NCBI RefSeq assembly: GCF_007570835.1 | Contig: NZ_SUNC01000001.1 | Span: 744,001 to 808,000, forward strand | DNA: 64,000 nucleotides | DNA from: Croceicoccus sediminis | Lineage (GTDB): Bacteria; Pseudomonadota; Alphaproteobacteria; Sphingomonadales; Sphingomonadaceae | Direction: 5' to 3' | Shown: in pieces, positions 63,669-64,000 of the stretch | How the letters are laid out: each line of letters starts with the position of its first letter | How positions within the stretch are numbered: position 1 is the stretch's first letter | The notes under the pieces: generated by a model | Seen by the model: only the letters and a program-made list of their open reading frames with translations | The model's database searches: none | Told to the model about the DNA's origin: nothing | Made by a program: the position numbers and the translations under genes

Positions 63669-63981
63669 CGATCGTCTCCCCGGACTTGACGGCAACGCGC
63701 ACCTTCTTGCCGTCACGCTCTTCGAAGCGGACGCGAGTGGGCTTGCCATCCTTGGGATCGGCAACAGCGACTTTGCTGATCGCCATCGGAGCAGGGTTGC
63801 GTTCGATGCCGCCCTGCGGGTTCACCTGAGTGGGCTTGCGGTGGCGGGTCGCGACGTTGACGCCTTCGACCACGACCTTGCCGTCCTTGGGAAGGACCTG
63901 GGTGACCGTGCCGGTCTTGCCCTTGTCCTTGCCCGAAAGCACGACGACGCTGTCACCCTTCTTGATCTTCGCGGCAGCCAT
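63661..63981 (-). CDS. rplX: 50S ribosomal protein L24
   Basis: The 106-residue L24 protein, an assembly initiator. It has the KOW motif ([19 protein letters not shown]) and [15 protein letters not shown]. The ATG overlaps the rplN stop by one base (TAATG), and its end overlaps rplE. Confidence 0.97.
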   Translation of the reverse strand: MAAAKIKKGDSVVVLSGKDKGKTGTVTQVLPKDGKVVVEGVNVATRHRKPTQVNPQGGIERNPAPMAISKVAVADPKDGKPTRVRFEERDGKKVRVAVKSGETIDG

Positions 63982-64000
63982 TACAGCACCTCCGGAGCAA
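63981..64000 (-). CDS. rplN: 50S ribosomal protein L14 (C-terminal fragment)
   Basis: The minus strand enters the window coding APEVL followed by TAA at 63981-63983, the conserved C-terminus of L14. Its place directly before rplX is as expected in the spc operon. Only the last five residues are visible. Confidence 0.85.

Overview
The window is a 64-kb piece of a GC-rich (roughly 62-64%) alphaproteobacterial chromosome. It looks like a member of the Sphingomonadales. Indicators are a CckA-type hybrid kinase next to recA, GTTC-N7-GTTC LexA boxes of the alphaproteobacterial type, the dapA/slt/smpB neighbourhood, an mdh-sucD-sucA-odhB-lpdA TCA cluster, a two-subunit-style exporter and envelope gene set, and a B12-riboswitch TonB receptor operon. 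It is core chromosome: I see no tRNA, rRNA, CRISPR array, phage or intact insertion sequence. Assignment to family or genus is inference.

Layout. 0-10.9 kb: an acyl-CoA ligase, a CPA2 cation/proton antiporter, alaS, SOS-controlled recA, and a DUF2062-cckA pair. 10.9-17.6 kb: smpB, an exported S9 peptidase, dapA divergent from a soluble lytic transglycosylase, greB and a small exported protein. 17.6-26.3 kb: an outer-membrane beta-barrel, rlmN (preceded by a perfect 35-bp tandem duplication), a divergent HxlR regulator/azoreductase pair, a glycine-zipper protein, then SDR-cfa-MATE-argG. 26.3-27.06 kb: a 765-bp gene-free stretch with DnaA-like boxes and a strongly structured, terminator-capped segment that is the best candidate here for an undescribed RNA. 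27.06-34.8 kb: rlpA, two small proteins sharing an identical C-x17-CxC-x29-C layout, a CHRD protein, SOS-controlled uvrA, a sulfotransferase-like protein, a 2OG-Fe(II) oxygenase and thpR. 34.85-39.6 kb: a vitamin B12 uptake operon (riboswitch-btuB-btuF-btuC-btuD). 39.8-51.4 kb: the TCA cluster with two embedded related exported proteins, then PepSY, TRIC-type and two paralogous Arg/Tyr/Asp-rich exported proteins.

51.5-64 kb is the distal part of the S10-spc-alpha ribosomal protein cluster on the minus strand, unusually broken into separate blocks. In transcription order: rplN (partial), rplX, rplE, rpsN, rpsH, rplF, rplR, rpsE and rpmD, then an intrinsic terminator and a decayed acyltransferase-3 gene; then rplO, secY and adk; then an exported SRPBCC protein and gdhA with its own hairpin; then a candidate promoter and leader followed by rpsM, rpsK, rpoA and rplQ with a strong terminator. 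The S5 protein carries an ~84-residue RGG-rich N-terminal extension.

How the genes connect. recA and uvrA share the SOS operator type. The mdh-sucD-sucA-odhB-lpdA block covers 2-oxoglutarate to succinate and malate to oxaloacetate, but no sucC lies in it. The B12 operon encodes outer-membrane, periplasmic and inner-membrane steps of cobalamin import under one riboswitch. Several regulatory arrangements are visible directly: a terminator whose 3' arm is the ribosome-binding site of the next gene, an SD-sequestering hairpin after the riboswitch, and inverted repeats in the dapA/slt and hxlR/azoR divergent spacers.
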